DNA of 15,309 nucleotides from DATBLZ01 sp036555065. Lineage in GTDB: Bacteria > Pseudomonadota > Gammaproteobacteria > Steroidobacterales > Rariloculaceae. The notes below the pieces were generated by a model that saw nothing but the letters and a program-made list of their open reading frames with translations, was not told the origin of the DNA and ran no database searches. The translations under genes and the position numbers were made by a program. Where the stretch lies: NCBI GenBank assembly GCA_036555065.1, contig DATBLZ010000034.1, positions 1 to 15,309 of the forward strand, in the 5' to 3' direction. Shown here piece after piece: positions 6,594 through 14,422 of the stretch; position 1 is the first letter of the stretch, and the number at the start of each line of letters is the position of its first letter.

Positions 6594-8954
6594 ATGCGAG
6601 TTTCTGGATTCTCCCGCGCCACGGTGCGCGGTTTCGCCGCCGCTTGCCGAACAGCCGTGACATTGATGCTCATTGCCGGCGCACTCTCCGCGTGCCACGG
6701 CGGAGGCGGCGGGGGCGGCGGGTCGAGCGCTCCGCCGGCCGGCGGCTTCACGCTCAGCACGTCGAGCCTTACGTTCTCGGCCAAGTTTGCCGCGGTGCCC
6801 GCAGCGCCGCAGTCGGTGCTCGTGACTCTCGCCAACACGTCGGCCGCTGCCGTGGGCGCGGGCTACGCGCCGGGCATCGTGCCGCCGTCGTGGCTGACCA
6901 TCACGGTGTCCGGCTCCGGGCTTCAATACAGTTTCGCGTTCTTCGCGAATCAGACCAATCTTGCCCCGGGCACCTACACGACCACGGTGACGATCGGCAC
7001 GAGCGACACAAACGGCAACATCCTGCAAACAAGGGACGTACAAATTTCCTACACAATCCGCGAGGGCGTGACCATTACGACTCCTCCGCCGGTGTTGAGC
7101 GGAGTCTCGGGTAGCTCGTTTTCGAATCAAACGTTTCAGGTCAACGTTGCGGCGCCGGCGGGTTTGCAGTGGCTCGCGACCTCCTCGCAACCGTGGTTGC
7201 AGCCGCCGGCCGGCGCACAGACGGGGCCGGGCAGCCGCACGGTGACCGTCGACACGTCGACCCTGCCGCCGGGACAGGCGACCGCAACGCTGACGTTGAC
7301 GAACGTCGCGGACTCAAGCGACACCGCGACGTTGCTCGTCACGGTAAACATGAGCGCGCCGATCCTGACGACGAGCTTGTCTTCGATCACGCTCGGCGGC
7401 GACTCCGGTCTCGAGACTGTGCCCGTATCGCTCGCCTTCTCCCTGGGCACCGGCGCGAATGCCTATCCGTGGACAATGACGCCGACGACGACGTCCGGCG
7501 GTAATTGGCTCACCGTGAGCAGCGCCGCGGGCACGGTCGCGGGCAGCAACGTCATGGTAGACGTCGGCGCGGACTGGGCATTGCTGGTTTCCGGAACTTA
7601 CACGGGACAGCTCGAGCTACGCGCTTCGGTGAATGGTGTAGCAGTGACGCGCACGCTGCCGGTCACGGCGCGGATCGAAGGCAACCGCTTGCTCGTGAGC
7701 GACACCGGTGTTGCTTTCTCGAGCTTCCCTTCACGGCAGGTGTTGACGCGCACACTTGCGGTGCGCAATACGCGCGACGAGACCGGGGTTCCATGGCAGG
7801 CGTCCGAGAGCGCAACGTGGCTTCAGACGACGCTGACCGGCAACACCGGCGACCCGCTCGTGCTCACGGCCGACCCGACCGGCCTTAGTGCGGGTCAGTA
7901 TTTCGCGAACGTGACCGTGATCTCGCCGAGCGCACGGATCGTCAACACCGAGACGATTCGCGTCGGCCTGACCGTGCGCACCATGGACCCCGCGAGCGTG
8001 GTCAATTTGCCGACCGCGAACGGGTCTGTGACGGTTGCGAATCCCGTCGAGCCCGAGGTGTTCCTCATCCGTTATCCCAGCAACGACATCGAGGTGTACG
8101 ACGTCTACTCCGGCGCGTCGCTGCGAACGTTTCCCGCGACCGGTGGCGTGCGGACGTCACTCGCGATGAGCGCCGACGGGTTGAGTCTCTACGTCGGCGA
8201 GGACGGTGCGAGCTCCGACCAGGTTCATGAGCTCGATCCCGAAACGGGCACCGTGCGGCGGAGCTTCGTGGTCGGAACCAACGTAAGTTTCCCGAGCCCC
8301 TCGTTGATCGCGGCCTACGCGCGGCCCGACGCGCACCCGGTGCTGGTCACGACGATCCAGGGTCAGATCTTCGACGCTACGACAGGTGCTCTGTTTACCG
8401 CGAGCATCGCCGGCACCTACCTGCTCGACCACTGGATCGCCGTCAGCTCGGACCAGCGCTACGTCTTCACCATGAATTCGGGCATCAGCCCGGCGACGAT
8501 CTATCGTTACGGGCTTCGCTACTCGAGTCTCGCCCCGGCAGGCTTGATCGCCACGCGACAAATCGAGGCGTCCCTCGATGGACAGCCTGCGTGGCCGGAG
8601 AACGGCCAAGACATCGCCCTATCCGAGTCTGATGAGGTCCTATACACGGCTTCTGGGTTCCCGAACCGGTTCGACCTGTGGAGGGCGATCAATGTCACGC
8701 GCGTGCACTATCTGGACGGTGCGCCGTATCCGAATAATGTCGAGACGTGCTGGAACGATCGTGTCGCCGGCGGCGCTGACGCAAGCGGGGAAGCGCTAGG
8801 CGATATTTGGGTTTACACGTGGGGCGGCGCGCCTCTTGCGCGGCTCGACTCGGGCACCGACGCGCTCTTTGCGAGGTCTCTCAAGTTTTCGGGCGACTGC
8901 ACTCGGCTCGTGAGCGCGAGCGGGTCTGGCTTGAGGATCCAAGCCGCACCGTAG
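6594..8954 (+). CDS. Large lipoprotein with four BACON-like modules and a C-terminal propeller-like region
   Basis: This is a 786-residue protein starting at ATG 6594, with GGAGG at 6580-6584. The N-terminus carries a lipobox ending GALSAC; C34 would be lipidated, followed by a flexible linker of eight Gly then Ser. Four Ig-like modules of about 100 residues follow, each with a conserved Trp-Leu in the BACON position: W100 (PPSWLTITVSG), W201 (QPWLQPPAG), W305 (GNWLTVSSAAG) and W409 (ATWLQTTLTG). They share LSAGQYFANVTV- or LAPGTYTTTVTI-type strands. From about residue 470 to the end there are YncE-like repeats (IEVYDVYSGASLRTF, LAMSADGLSLYV, VHELDPETGTVRRSF) that probably form a beta-propeller. 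BACON modules are thought to bind glycans or protein surfaces, so this is probably a surface or periplasmic adhesive or binding protein; no enzymatic residues are evident. It appears monocistronic. Confidence 0.85.
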   Translation: MRVSGFSRATVRGFAAACRTAVTLMLIAGALSACHGGGGGGGGSSAPPAGGFTLSTSSLTFSAKFAAVPAAPQSVLVTLANTSAAAVGAGYAPGIVPPSWLTITVSGSGLQYSFAFFANQTNLAPGTYTTTVTIGTSDTNGNILQTRDVQISYTIREGVTITTPPPVLSGVSGSSFSNQTFQVNVAAPAGLQWLATSSQPWLQPPAGAQTGPGSRTVTVDTSTLPPGQATATLTLTNVADSSDTATLLVTVNMSAPILTTSLSSITLGGDSGLETVPVSLAFSLGTGANAYPWTMTPTTTSGGNWLTVSSAAGTVAGSNVMVDVGADWALLVSGTYTGQLELRASVNGVAVTRTLPVTARIEGNRLLVSDTGVAFSSFPSRQVLTRTLAVRNTRDETGVPWQASESATWLQTTLTGNTGDPLVLTADPTGLSAGQYFANVTVISPSARIVNTETIRVGLTVRTMDPASVVNLPTANGSVTVANPVEPEVFLIRYPSNDIEVYDVYSGASLRTFPATGGVRTSLAMSADGLSLYVGEDGASSDQVHELDPETGTVRRSFVVGTNVSFPSPSLIAAYARPDAHPVLVTTIQGQIFDATTGALFTASIAGTYLLDHWIAVSSDQRYVFTMNSGISPATIYRYGLRYSSLAPAGLIATRQIEASLDGQPAWPENGQDIALSESDEVLYTASGFPNRFDLWRAINVTRVHYLDGAPYPNNVETCWNDRVAGGADASGEALGDIWVYTWGGAPLARLDSGTDALFARSLKFSGDCTRLVSASGSGLRIQAAP

Positions 8955-9018
8955 CCAGAATCGCCAGGTAAATCCGTAAGTTACGGGCTGCCCCGGCGGA
9001 GCGCGCGGCCGCGTCGGT

Positions 9019-9047
9019 TTGTGGTTCCCGACGTCCATGCTTAATAT
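9019..9047 (+). promoter_or_regulatory. Sigma70-type promoter of the marR-efflux operon
   Basis: The -35 box TTGTGG (9019-9024) and -10 box TAATAT (9042-9047) are separated by exactly 17 bp, in an AT-rich patch that stands out from the GC-rich surroundings. Transcription would start near 9054, about 30 nt before the marR start codon. The -10 box lies inside the palindrome at 9037-9053. Confidence 0.6.
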
Positions 9048-9053
9048 AAGCAT
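9037..9053. promoter_or_regulatory. Palindromic operator, likely MarR binding site
   Basis: ATGCTTA-ATA-TAAGCAT is a perfect inverted repeat with 7-bp arms and a 3-bp centre, matching the size and AT-richness of typical MarR-dimer operators. It covers the -10 box and sits about 30 bp before the marR start, so a bound dimer would block RNA polymerase. A second, shorter repeat, TAAG-CATA-CTTA (9047-9058), overlaps its right half. The T-rich stretch after it (9061-9067) makes a weak terminator hairpin an alternative reading, but the stem is AT-only at its core. Confidence 0.6.
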
Positions 9054-9082
9054 ACTTATTATTTTTTCCGGGGCCCTAGAGA

Positions 9083-9592
9083 ATGGCGACGGCCGGAGAC
9101 ACGACAGGCGTTGGTTATCTGCTCGTCGACGTATCGCGACTGTTGCGTCGCGACTTCGATCGCCGAGTACGCGGGCTTGCGCTGACCCAAGTCCAGTGGC
9201 GTGCGATCGCGCATCTGCTGCGCGAGGAAGGCATCAATCAGACTGTTCTTGCCGAGCGGCTCGAGGTGGCGCCGATCACGCTGGGGCGACTCATCGACCG
9301 GCTCGAAGCCGCCGGCTGGGTCAGACGCGAGGCCGATCCCGCGGATCGGCGCGCTTCGTTGCTGTTCCTCACGCAGAAGGCCGGACCCATTGTCGATCAG
9401 ATGCGGGCGCACGCGAGCGAGGCTCTCGATGCCGCGATGGCGGGTCTACCGTCGGCGGCGCGACGACAACTCGTGAAGGCGCTCGAGCGAATAAAAGAGA
9501 ATCTGGCGGCGGCCGATGCTGCCGCGAACGCAAGCGAAGGAACGTACACCTATGGTCGACGAAAAGAACCGCAGCGGAGGCGCGCCGGCTAA
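9083..9592 (+). CDS. MarR-family transcriptional regulator
   Basis: This is a 169-residue protein. Residues about 33-98 form the winged helix-turn-helix. TQVQWRAIAHL is the usual MarR entry helix, the recognition region is VLAERLEVAPITLGRLIDRL (residues 55-74), and the wing is READPADRRASLLFLT with the conserved D..DRR (85-90). The flanking helices at 10-30 and 103-150 would form the dimer interface. It is probably a ligand-released repressor of its own operon, given the palindrome over the promoter and the efflux genes immediately downstream. The ribosome binding site before ATG 9083 is weak (TAGAGA close to the start), which may keep repressor levels low. The tail from about 150 is polar, and its coding sequence overlaps the efflux gene start by 41 nt. 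Confidence 0.92.
   Translation: MATAGDTTGVGYLLVDVSRLLRRDFDRRVRGLALTQVQWRAIAHLLREEGINQTVLAERLEVAPITLGRLIDRLEAAGWVRREADPADRRASLLFLTQKAGPIVDQMRAHASEALDAAMAGLPSAARRQLVKALERIKENLAAADAAANASEGTYTYGRRKEPQRRRAG
9536..9542 (+). promoter_or_regulatory. Ribosome binding site of the emrA-like gene, inside the marR coding end
   Basis: GAAGGAA lies 9 nt before ATG 9552. It supports this start over the in-frame ATG at 9516, which has no such site, and places the translation start within the last codons of marR. Confidence 0.65.
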
Positions 9593-10700
9593 CGTTGCGG
9601 CCGCCGAAGCGCGAATCGAACCCGCGCCGCGGCGGCGGCGCTGGTTGCGCGCCTCGCTGCTCGTGCTGGGTCCGGCGCTGGTCGCCGTCGTTGCGGCGTT
9701 CGTCTATATGCGTTCGGGGCGCTATGTCGAGACGGACAACGCCTACGTCAAGAGCGATACCGTGTTGATCACCGCCGAGGTCACGGGGCCGATCGAGCGC
9801 GTTGCGGTCAGCGAGAACGCGCAGGTTCGCTCGGGCGACGTGCTGTTCGAAATCGATCCGGCACCCTATGAGGTCAAGGTCGAGCGCGGCGAATCGCAGG
9901 TCGCGGCCGTCGAGTCGTTCATCGATAGTCTCGAGGCCTCGTACGCGCAACAAATGGAGCAGCTCGAGCTTGCCAAGATCAACGTTGCCTACTTCGGGCG
10001 CGAGCTCGAGCGCCAACAAGGGCTCGCGGCGCGGCGGCTCGGAACAGAAGCCGACGTCGCCAAGGCGCGCCACGACCTCGAGGTCGCAGAGCAGCAGATC
10101 CCGATCATCGAGCAGGCGCTCGCGCAGCTGCGCGCGCAGATCGGCGGCCGAATCGTGGTCGGCCCCGGCGGAATGCCGCTCGACGGCACGGCACTCTTCG
10201 TCGGCAACGCGGCTTACCGCACGGTCCAGTCGATGCTAGAGGATGCGAAGCTCGACCTCGCGCACACGGTCGTGCGTGCACCGTACGACGGCATCGTGAT
10301 CCAAGTGCCGGCCGTCGGGCATTTCGTCTCGCCGGGCAGTCCCGTGATGGCCCTCGTCGCGGATCACGATCTCTGGGTCGAGGCCAATTTCAAGGAGACG
10401 CAGCTCACGCACGTCGAGCCCGGGCAGGCGGTCGTCATTCATATCGATACGTATCCCGATCACGAGTGGCGCGGCGAGGTCGAGACGATCAGCCCGGCCA
10501 CGGGCGCCGAGTTCTCCGTGATTCCCGCGCAAAACGCATCCGGCAACTGGGTCAAGGTCGCGCAGCGCATCCCCGTGCGAATTCGCGTCGACGCTCGGCC
10601 CGGCGACCCGCAGCTACGCGCCGGCATGAGCGCGATCGTCGAGATCGATACGCGCTTCCGGCGTCCGACGCCGAGCTTTCTGACCTTCCTGAGCGACTGA
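9552..10700 (+). CDS. EmrA/HlyD-family membrane fusion protein of a multidrug efflux pump
   Basis: This is a 382-residue protein, inner-membrane anchored and periplasmic. It opens with a short cytoplasmic Arg-rich segment (RRRR at 27-30) and one membrane helix at about 32-53. The EmrA signature YVETDNAYVKSD (residues 58-69) follows at the first beta strand. Next come the first lipoyl half (VTGPIERVAVSENAQVRSGD), a long coiled-coil hairpin at about 115-205, and the second lipoyl half (VVRAPYDGIVIQVP). A beta-barrel domain (DLWVEANFKETQLTHVEPGQ) ends the fold. The length is normal for EmrA-type adaptors. It would link the DHA2 transporter to a TolC-type outer-membrane channel not encoded here. 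It overlaps marR by 41 nt and is followed after 1 nt by the transporter gene, so the three are surely one operon. It is EmrA-like by family; the exported substrate is unknown. Confidence 0.92.
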   Translation: MVDEKNRSGGAPANVAAAEARIEPAPRRRRWLRASLLVLGPALVAVVAAFVYMRSGRYVETDNAYVKSDTVLITAEVTGPIERVAVSENAQVRSGDVLFEIDPAPYEVKVERGESQVAAVESFIDSLEASYAQQMEQLELAKINVAYFGRELERQQGLAARRLGTEADVAKARHDLEVAEQQIPIIEQALAQLRAQIGGRIVVGPGGMPLDGTALFVGNAAYRTVQSMLEDAKLDLAHTVVRAPYDGIVIQVPAVGHFVSPGSPVMALVADHDLWVEANFKETQLTHVEPGQAVVIHIDTYPDHEWRGEVETISPATGAEFSVIPAQNASGNWVKVAQRIPVRIRVDARPGDPQLRAGMSAIVEIDTRFRRPTPSFLTFLSD

Positions 10701-10701
10701 A

Positions 10702-12216
10702 ATGCAGGGCACGTTCGTCGCCGACCCGATGAAGCGGGGTCTCATCACCGCTGCCATCATGCTCGCGACGATCATGCAGGTCGTCGACATGACGATCGTC
10801 AACGTCGCGCTGCCGCACATGCAAGGGGCGCTCTCGGCGACGCAGGACCAAATTTCCTGGGTGCTGACTTCCTATATCGTTGCGACGGCAATCGCGACGC
10901 CGTTGACGGGCGTGTTGGCCGCGCGTTTCGGCCGCAAGCGCGTGATGCTCGCGAGCATGCTCGCGTTCGTGCTCGCCTCGATGCTCTGCGGGTCGGCGGC
11001 CTCGCTCGAGCAGATGGTCATCTACCGCGTGCTGCAAGGTGCCGCGGGCGCCGCGATCGTGCCGCTTTCCCAAGCCGTGTTGCTCGATACCTATCCGCGC
11101 GAGAAGCACGGCCCGGCGATGGCGCTCTGGGGCATGGGCGTCATGATCGGGCCGATTCTCGGGCCTTTGATCGGGGGGTATCTCACGGAGTACTACAGCT
11201 GGCGCTGGGCGTTCTATATCAATCTTCCGATCGGTGCGCTCGCGCTGCTCGGCTCCGCCGCGTTTCTTACGGAGACCGAGCTCGATAGGGGCCGCCGCTT
11301 CGATTTCTTCGGCTTCGCGCTCTTGAGCTTGGCCGTCGGCGCGTTGCAGCTCATGCTCGATCGCGGCGAGTCGCTCGATTGGTTCTCCTCGCAGACGATC
11401 GTCATCTCGTGCGTTATTACGGGTCTCGCCGCTTATATGTTCCTCGTGCACATGTTCACGGCCGAGAAGCCGTTCATCGAGCCGGGGCTCTTCAAGGATC
11501 GCAACTTTGCGACCGGCCTGTTCCTGATGCTCGCGATGGGCGTGATGTTGTTCTCGACGCTCGCGTTGATGCCGCCTTTTATGCAGAACCTGCTGGGTTA
11601 TCCGGTCCTCACTGCCGGGATACTGCTTGCGCCGCGCGGCATCGGCACGATGATCGCGATGATGATCGTCGGCCGGCTGATCGGTCGCGTCGATACGCGC
11701 TGGTTGTTGCTCTCTGCATTCGCCATTTTGGGCGTGTCACTGGAGCTCATGACGGGGTTCACGTTGGAAGTCGGCACGTGGCCGATTGTCTATACGGGGC
11801 TCATCCAGGGCATCGGACTCGGTTTTCTATTCGTGCCGTTGAGCACGGCAGCCTTCTCGACGCTCGCGCCGCACTACCGCAACGAAGGCACCGCAATGTT
11901 CAGCCTCATCCGCAATATCGGCAGCAGCATCGGAATCTCCGTCATGATCACCGTGCTCGGCCATCAGGCGCAGACGAGTCATGCAGAGCTCGGCAATTCG
12001 CTGAGCGCGTTGCGGCCGGCGATGCAACCTTCTTCACTGCCGATGATTTGGGACTGGAGCACGAGCGCGGGTGTTGCGGCGTTGAACGGCGAGGTCACGC
12101 GGCAGGCGCTCATGATCGCCTATCTCAACGACTTCCGGCTCATGATGTACATGACGCTCTTCGCCGTGCCGCTGCTGCTCTTGCTGCGCTCGCCGCCGCG
12201 GAGGAAGCGAGTCTAA
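10702..12216 (+). CDS. EmrB/QacA-type (DHA2) MFS multidrug transporter
   Basis: This is a 504-residue inner-membrane protein with the 14-helix DHA2 layout. Motif D1 is at about 26-40 (QVVDMTIVNVALPHM), with the buried Asp29 typical of proton-coupled drug exporters. The loop 2-3 motif A is GVLAARFGRKR (70-80). Motif C is in helix 5 (GVMIGPILGPLIGGYL, 146-161), followed by YSWRWAFYINLPIG (165-178), which is diagnostic of EmrB. It should use the proton gradient to export lipophilic or aromatic toxic compounds through the EmrA-like partner. It begins 1 nt after the emrA-like stop without its own clear ribosome binding site, so translation is probably coupled. The C-terminus (RSPPRRKRV) is cytoplasmic and basic. 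No frameshift or missing motif is seen. Confidence 0.95.
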   Translation: MQGTFVADPMKRGLITAAIMLATIMQVVDMTIVNVALPHMQGALSATQDQISWVLTSYIVATAIATPLTGVLAARFGRKRVMLASMLAFVLASMLCGSAASLEQMVIYRVLQGAAGAAIVPLSQAVLLDTYPREKHGPAMALWGMGVMIGPILGPLIGGYLTEYYSWRWAFYINLPIGALALLGSAAFLTETELDRGRRFDFFGFALLSLAVGALQLMLDRGESLDWFSSQTIVISCVITGLAAYMFLVHMFTAEKPFIEPGLFKDRNFATGLFLMLAMGVMLFSTLALMPPFMQNLLGYPVLTAGILLAPRGIGTMIAMMIVGRLIGRVDTRWLLLSAFAILGVSLELMTGFTLEVGTWPIVYTGLIQGIGLGFLFVPLSTAAFSTLAPHYRNEGTAMFSLIRNIGSSIGISVMITVLGHQAQTSHAELGNSLSALRPAMQPSSLPMIWDWSTSAGVAALNGEVTRQALMIAYLNDFRLMMYMTLFAVPLLLLLRSPPRRKRV

Positions 12217-12247
12217 TCGGACGTTTTGAGAGTACTATCTCTTTTGC

Positions 12248-12267
12248 GGCCGATTTTCGAAACGGCC
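12248..12267 (+). promoter_or_regulatory. Small hairpin with UUCG loop in the leader of the haem-propeller gene
   Basis: GGCCG (12248-12252) pairs with CGGCC (12263-12267). Inside, after an A-A mismatch, TT pairs with AA around a TTCG loop, a stable tetraloop. It lies 19 nt before ATG 12286 and ahead of the ribosome binding site (AAAGG, 12275-12279). No T run follows it, so it is not a terminator. It may stabilise the mRNA 5' end; a regulatory role is speculative. Confidence 0.3.
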
Positions 12268-12285
12268 TCGACGTAAAGGTGCATC

Positions 12286-14052
12286 ATGACTTCGACGAAA
12301 AGCCACGTGCGCGGAGCCGCATTTGCCAATTTACTTGCCTTGATCGCCGCGGCGGCGGCCTTCGGCGATGAGAACGTCGCCGGGCGCGTCGTCGACTTGA
12401 ACGGCAAGCCGCTTGCCGGCGCAATGGTGAGCCTGCGGCCTGCCGAAGGGAATGCGGGCGCGGACGTCATCAGCGTATTTACGGGCCCAAGCGGAAGGTT
12501 CCGATTTCCGGAGCGGGTCGGCAGCGTCGCGTCGGTCGAGGTGCGCTCGCTCGAGCATGAGCAACTGGAGCCCGTCGACGGGCTCACGCAGAACTTCGCG
12601 GACCTGACCATCGTCATGCAGCCGCGCCGCAACCAGGCGCCGGTCGCGCCGGCTTCGGCGTGGCTCGCGGGGGTCGGCGATCGCGAGCAGAAAGCCTTCT
12701 TCGTTCGCGACTGCATCGGCTGCCACCAGGTGCCCTCGCCGGCCGTGCGCCGCTACGCCGGATTGATCGCGAGCGTCGACGGCGCGGATCCGGCCGTTGT
12801 GAGGCAGCAGAGCTGGGAATCGATCGTCAAATACATGAACTACGTGTCGGCGTGGGAGTTCGGCCGAGCCGCGCCGGGCGGCCCGCCGGAGCCGGGCCCC
12901 GTGTACTCCGTCAGCGGCGGCGACGAGACCGCGACGTTCATGGCCGAGCATTTCGTCGGCCCCATGGACGAGATGGAAGGCTACGGCTACGGCGCCCCCT
13001 TACTCGTCACCGAGAACACCGTCATCAAGGAATATGAGGTTGCTGGCCCGAACGCCGTCAGGGAGGCCGTTTTACTGCCCGGCACGAACGAGCTCTGGGC
13101 CGCAGACGTCTCGTCGAATCGAATGTACGCGATCGACGTCGCGACCGGCAGCCAGCGGTACCTCGAGGTACCGGCCGAGGGCGACATGGGTCCGCATTCC
13201 TTGCATCGCGCCGCGGACGGCTCGCTCTGGGTGACGCCGTTCTTCGACAGCGTCGTCGCGCGATACGATCCGGGCAAGGAGAGCTGGCAAACCTGGGCCA
13301 CGACCGCGATCGACGGCCGGCCCATCGGCATCCATGATCTCAGCTTCGGTGCCGAGCACGAGCTCTTGACCGACGACGCAGGACGCATCTGGTATTCGGA
13401 CATCGGCAACAACGCCGTCGGTTATCTGGACCCCGAATCCGGCAAGGCCCAATCGTTTCCCGCGCCCGACGTCCCGGGACGCACCGATCGCAACCCGGCG
13501 CTCTACGGACTCGTGATGACGTCGGACAAGAGCCACGTCTGGTATAGCCAGCTCAACATCGGCGTGTTCGGCAGCTTCAACGTCAAGACGCAAGAGTTCG
13601 AGACCGTCGTGCCGCTCCCGTCGATCGACTCAGGCCCGCGGCGGCTCACGATCAGCGACGATGACATCATGTACGTGCCGCTCTACGGGTCCGGCCAATT
13701 GGTCGCCTACGACACCGAGCGCCGCGAGCAAGTCGGTCTTTACGACCTTCCTGACACCGGCAGCGCGCCGTATGCGGCGACCTGGGACCCCGTCCGTAAG
13801 GTCGTCTGGATACCGACGTCGAACGGCGACGTCATCTATCGGTTCGATCCGCGCAGTGAAAGCTTCAGCGTGCTGCCGCTGCCGCGCCAGGGTGCCTTCC
13901 TGCGCATGATCGACATCGATCCCGCCAGCGGCATGCTGATCACCGCGTACGGAAACATCGTCCAGTTCGTCCACGGTCCGCGGATGGTAGTGATGATCGA
14001 CCCCGGCGACGGCGCGTATGGGCGGCTCGCAGTCGCGGAGCGTCGGCCATGA
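12286..14052 (+). CDS. Exported haem-binding Vgb-like beta-propeller protein with N-terminal Ig-like domain
   Basis: This is a 588-residue protein starting at ATG 12286 (AAAGG at 12275-12279). Residues 1-27 are a signal peptide. Residues about 29-113 form a carboxypeptidase-regulatory-like beta-sandwich (GRVVDLNGKPLAGAMVSLRP, TGPSGRFRF). Then comes one c-type haem site, C143-I-G-C146-H147 (RDCIGCHQVPSP). From about 235 a propeller of the virginiamycin B lyase/SMP-30 kind follows. Six clear blades share a W/Y...D pattern (LWAADVSSNRMYAIDVATG, LWVTPFFDSVVARYDPG, IWYSDIGNNAVGYLDPESG, VWYSQLNIGVFGSFNVKTQ, MYVPLYGSGQLVAYDTER, VWIPTSNGDVIYRFDPRSE), plus a less regular seventh. The haem needs periplasmic cytochrome c maturation. 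It is probably a redox or sensor protein and not a streptogramin lyase. The stop overlaps the cytochrome c gene by 4 nt, so they are likely translated together and exchange electrons. Confidence 0.85.
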   Translation: MTSTKSHVRGAAFANLLALIAAAAAFGDENVAGRVVDLNGKPLAGAMVSLRPAEGNAGADVISVFTGPSGRFRFPERVGSVASVEVRSLEHEQLEPVDGLTQNFADLTIVMQPRRNQAPVAPASAWLAGVGDREQKAFFVRDCIGCHQVPSPAVRRYAGLIASVDGADPAVVRQQSWESIVKYMNYVSAWEFGRAAPGGPPEPGPVYSVSGGDETATFMAEHFVGPMDEMEGYGYGAPLLVTENTVIKEYEVAGPNAVREAVLLPGTNELWAADVSSNRMYAIDVATGSQRYLEVPAEGDMGPHSLHRAADGSLWVTPFFDSVVARYDPGKESWQTWATTAIDGRPIGIHDLSFGAEHELLTDDAGRIWYSDIGNNAVGYLDPESGKAQSFPAPDVPGRTDRNPALYGLVMTSDKSHVWYSQLNIGVFGSFNVKTQEFETVVPLPSIDSGPRRLTISDDDIMYVPLYGSGQLVAYDTERREQVGLYDLPDTGSAPYAATWDPVRKVVWIPTSNGDVIYRFDPRSESFSVLPLPRQGAFLRMIDIDPASGMLITAYGNIVQFVHGPRMVVMIDPGDGAYGRLAVAERRP

Positions 14053-14414
14053 CAACGAGCGAGCGTCGGGACGCGGCCGGGCAGCGAACACTTTGGAACG
14101 CCGCGAGCCTGATGGCGCTCGGCGTCGTTTGGACCGGCGCTTCGGCCCAGCCGCCGCAGGACGCCGAGGCTTTGGCGAATTCGAAACGCTGCAGCGCTTG
14201 TCACACCGTCGAGGAGACGCTGCTCGGTCCGCCGTACCGCGCGATCGCGGCCCGTCACGTCGCGGAGCGCGAGCTCAACATCGAAGTGCTCGCGCGCAAG
14301 ATCGTGCACGGCGGTGGCGGCAACTGGGGCGTCGTGCCGATGGTCCCGAACGAGCACGTCACTCTCGACGAAGCGCGTGCGATCGCCGCGTGGATTCTGA
14401 GCTTGAACGACTAG
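14049..14414 (+). CDS. Small class I cytochrome c (c551-type)
   Basis: This is a 121-residue protein starting at the ATG of an ATGA overlap with the propeller gene. An N-terminal signal at about 13-33 (LWNAASLMALGVVWTGASA) targets it to the periplasm. The mature part is about 88 residues. Haem attaches at C48-S-A-C51-H52 (SKRCSACHTVEE). H52 is the first axial ligand and M98 in GVVPMVPN the expected second. The C-terminal helix (LDEARAIAAWILSLND) is typical of cytochrome c551/c552 carriers. It probably shuttles single electrons between the haem-propeller protein and a terminal acceptor such as an oxidase. The next gene is convergent and ends 8 nt away, with no room for a separate terminator. 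Confidence 0.93.
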   Translation: MTTSERRDAAGQRTLWNAASLMALGVVWTGASAQPPQDAEALANSKRCSACHTVEETLLGPPYRAIAARHVAERELNIEVLARKIVHGGGGNWGVVPMVPNEHVTLDEARAIAAWILSLND

Positions 14415-14422
14415 CGGGCGGA

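Noticed and set aside
6012..7190. 392-codon minus-strand frame across the SnoaL-like, GNAT and BACON genes
   Set aside because: It runs across three separately supported plus-strand genes, is Arg-rich and low in hydrophobic structure, and has no recognisable motif.
8974..8986. Palindrome CCGTAA-G-TTACGG as terminator of the BACON lipoprotein gene
   Set aside because: A usable loop leaves only a 5-bp stem and no T run follows, so a terminator is not supported; a protein site is possible but there is no further evidence.
11379..12371. 330-codon plus-strand frame across the end of the transporter gene and the start of the haem-propeller gene
   Set aside because: Both real genes are confident in other frames; this frame is His/Arg-rich shadow sequence.
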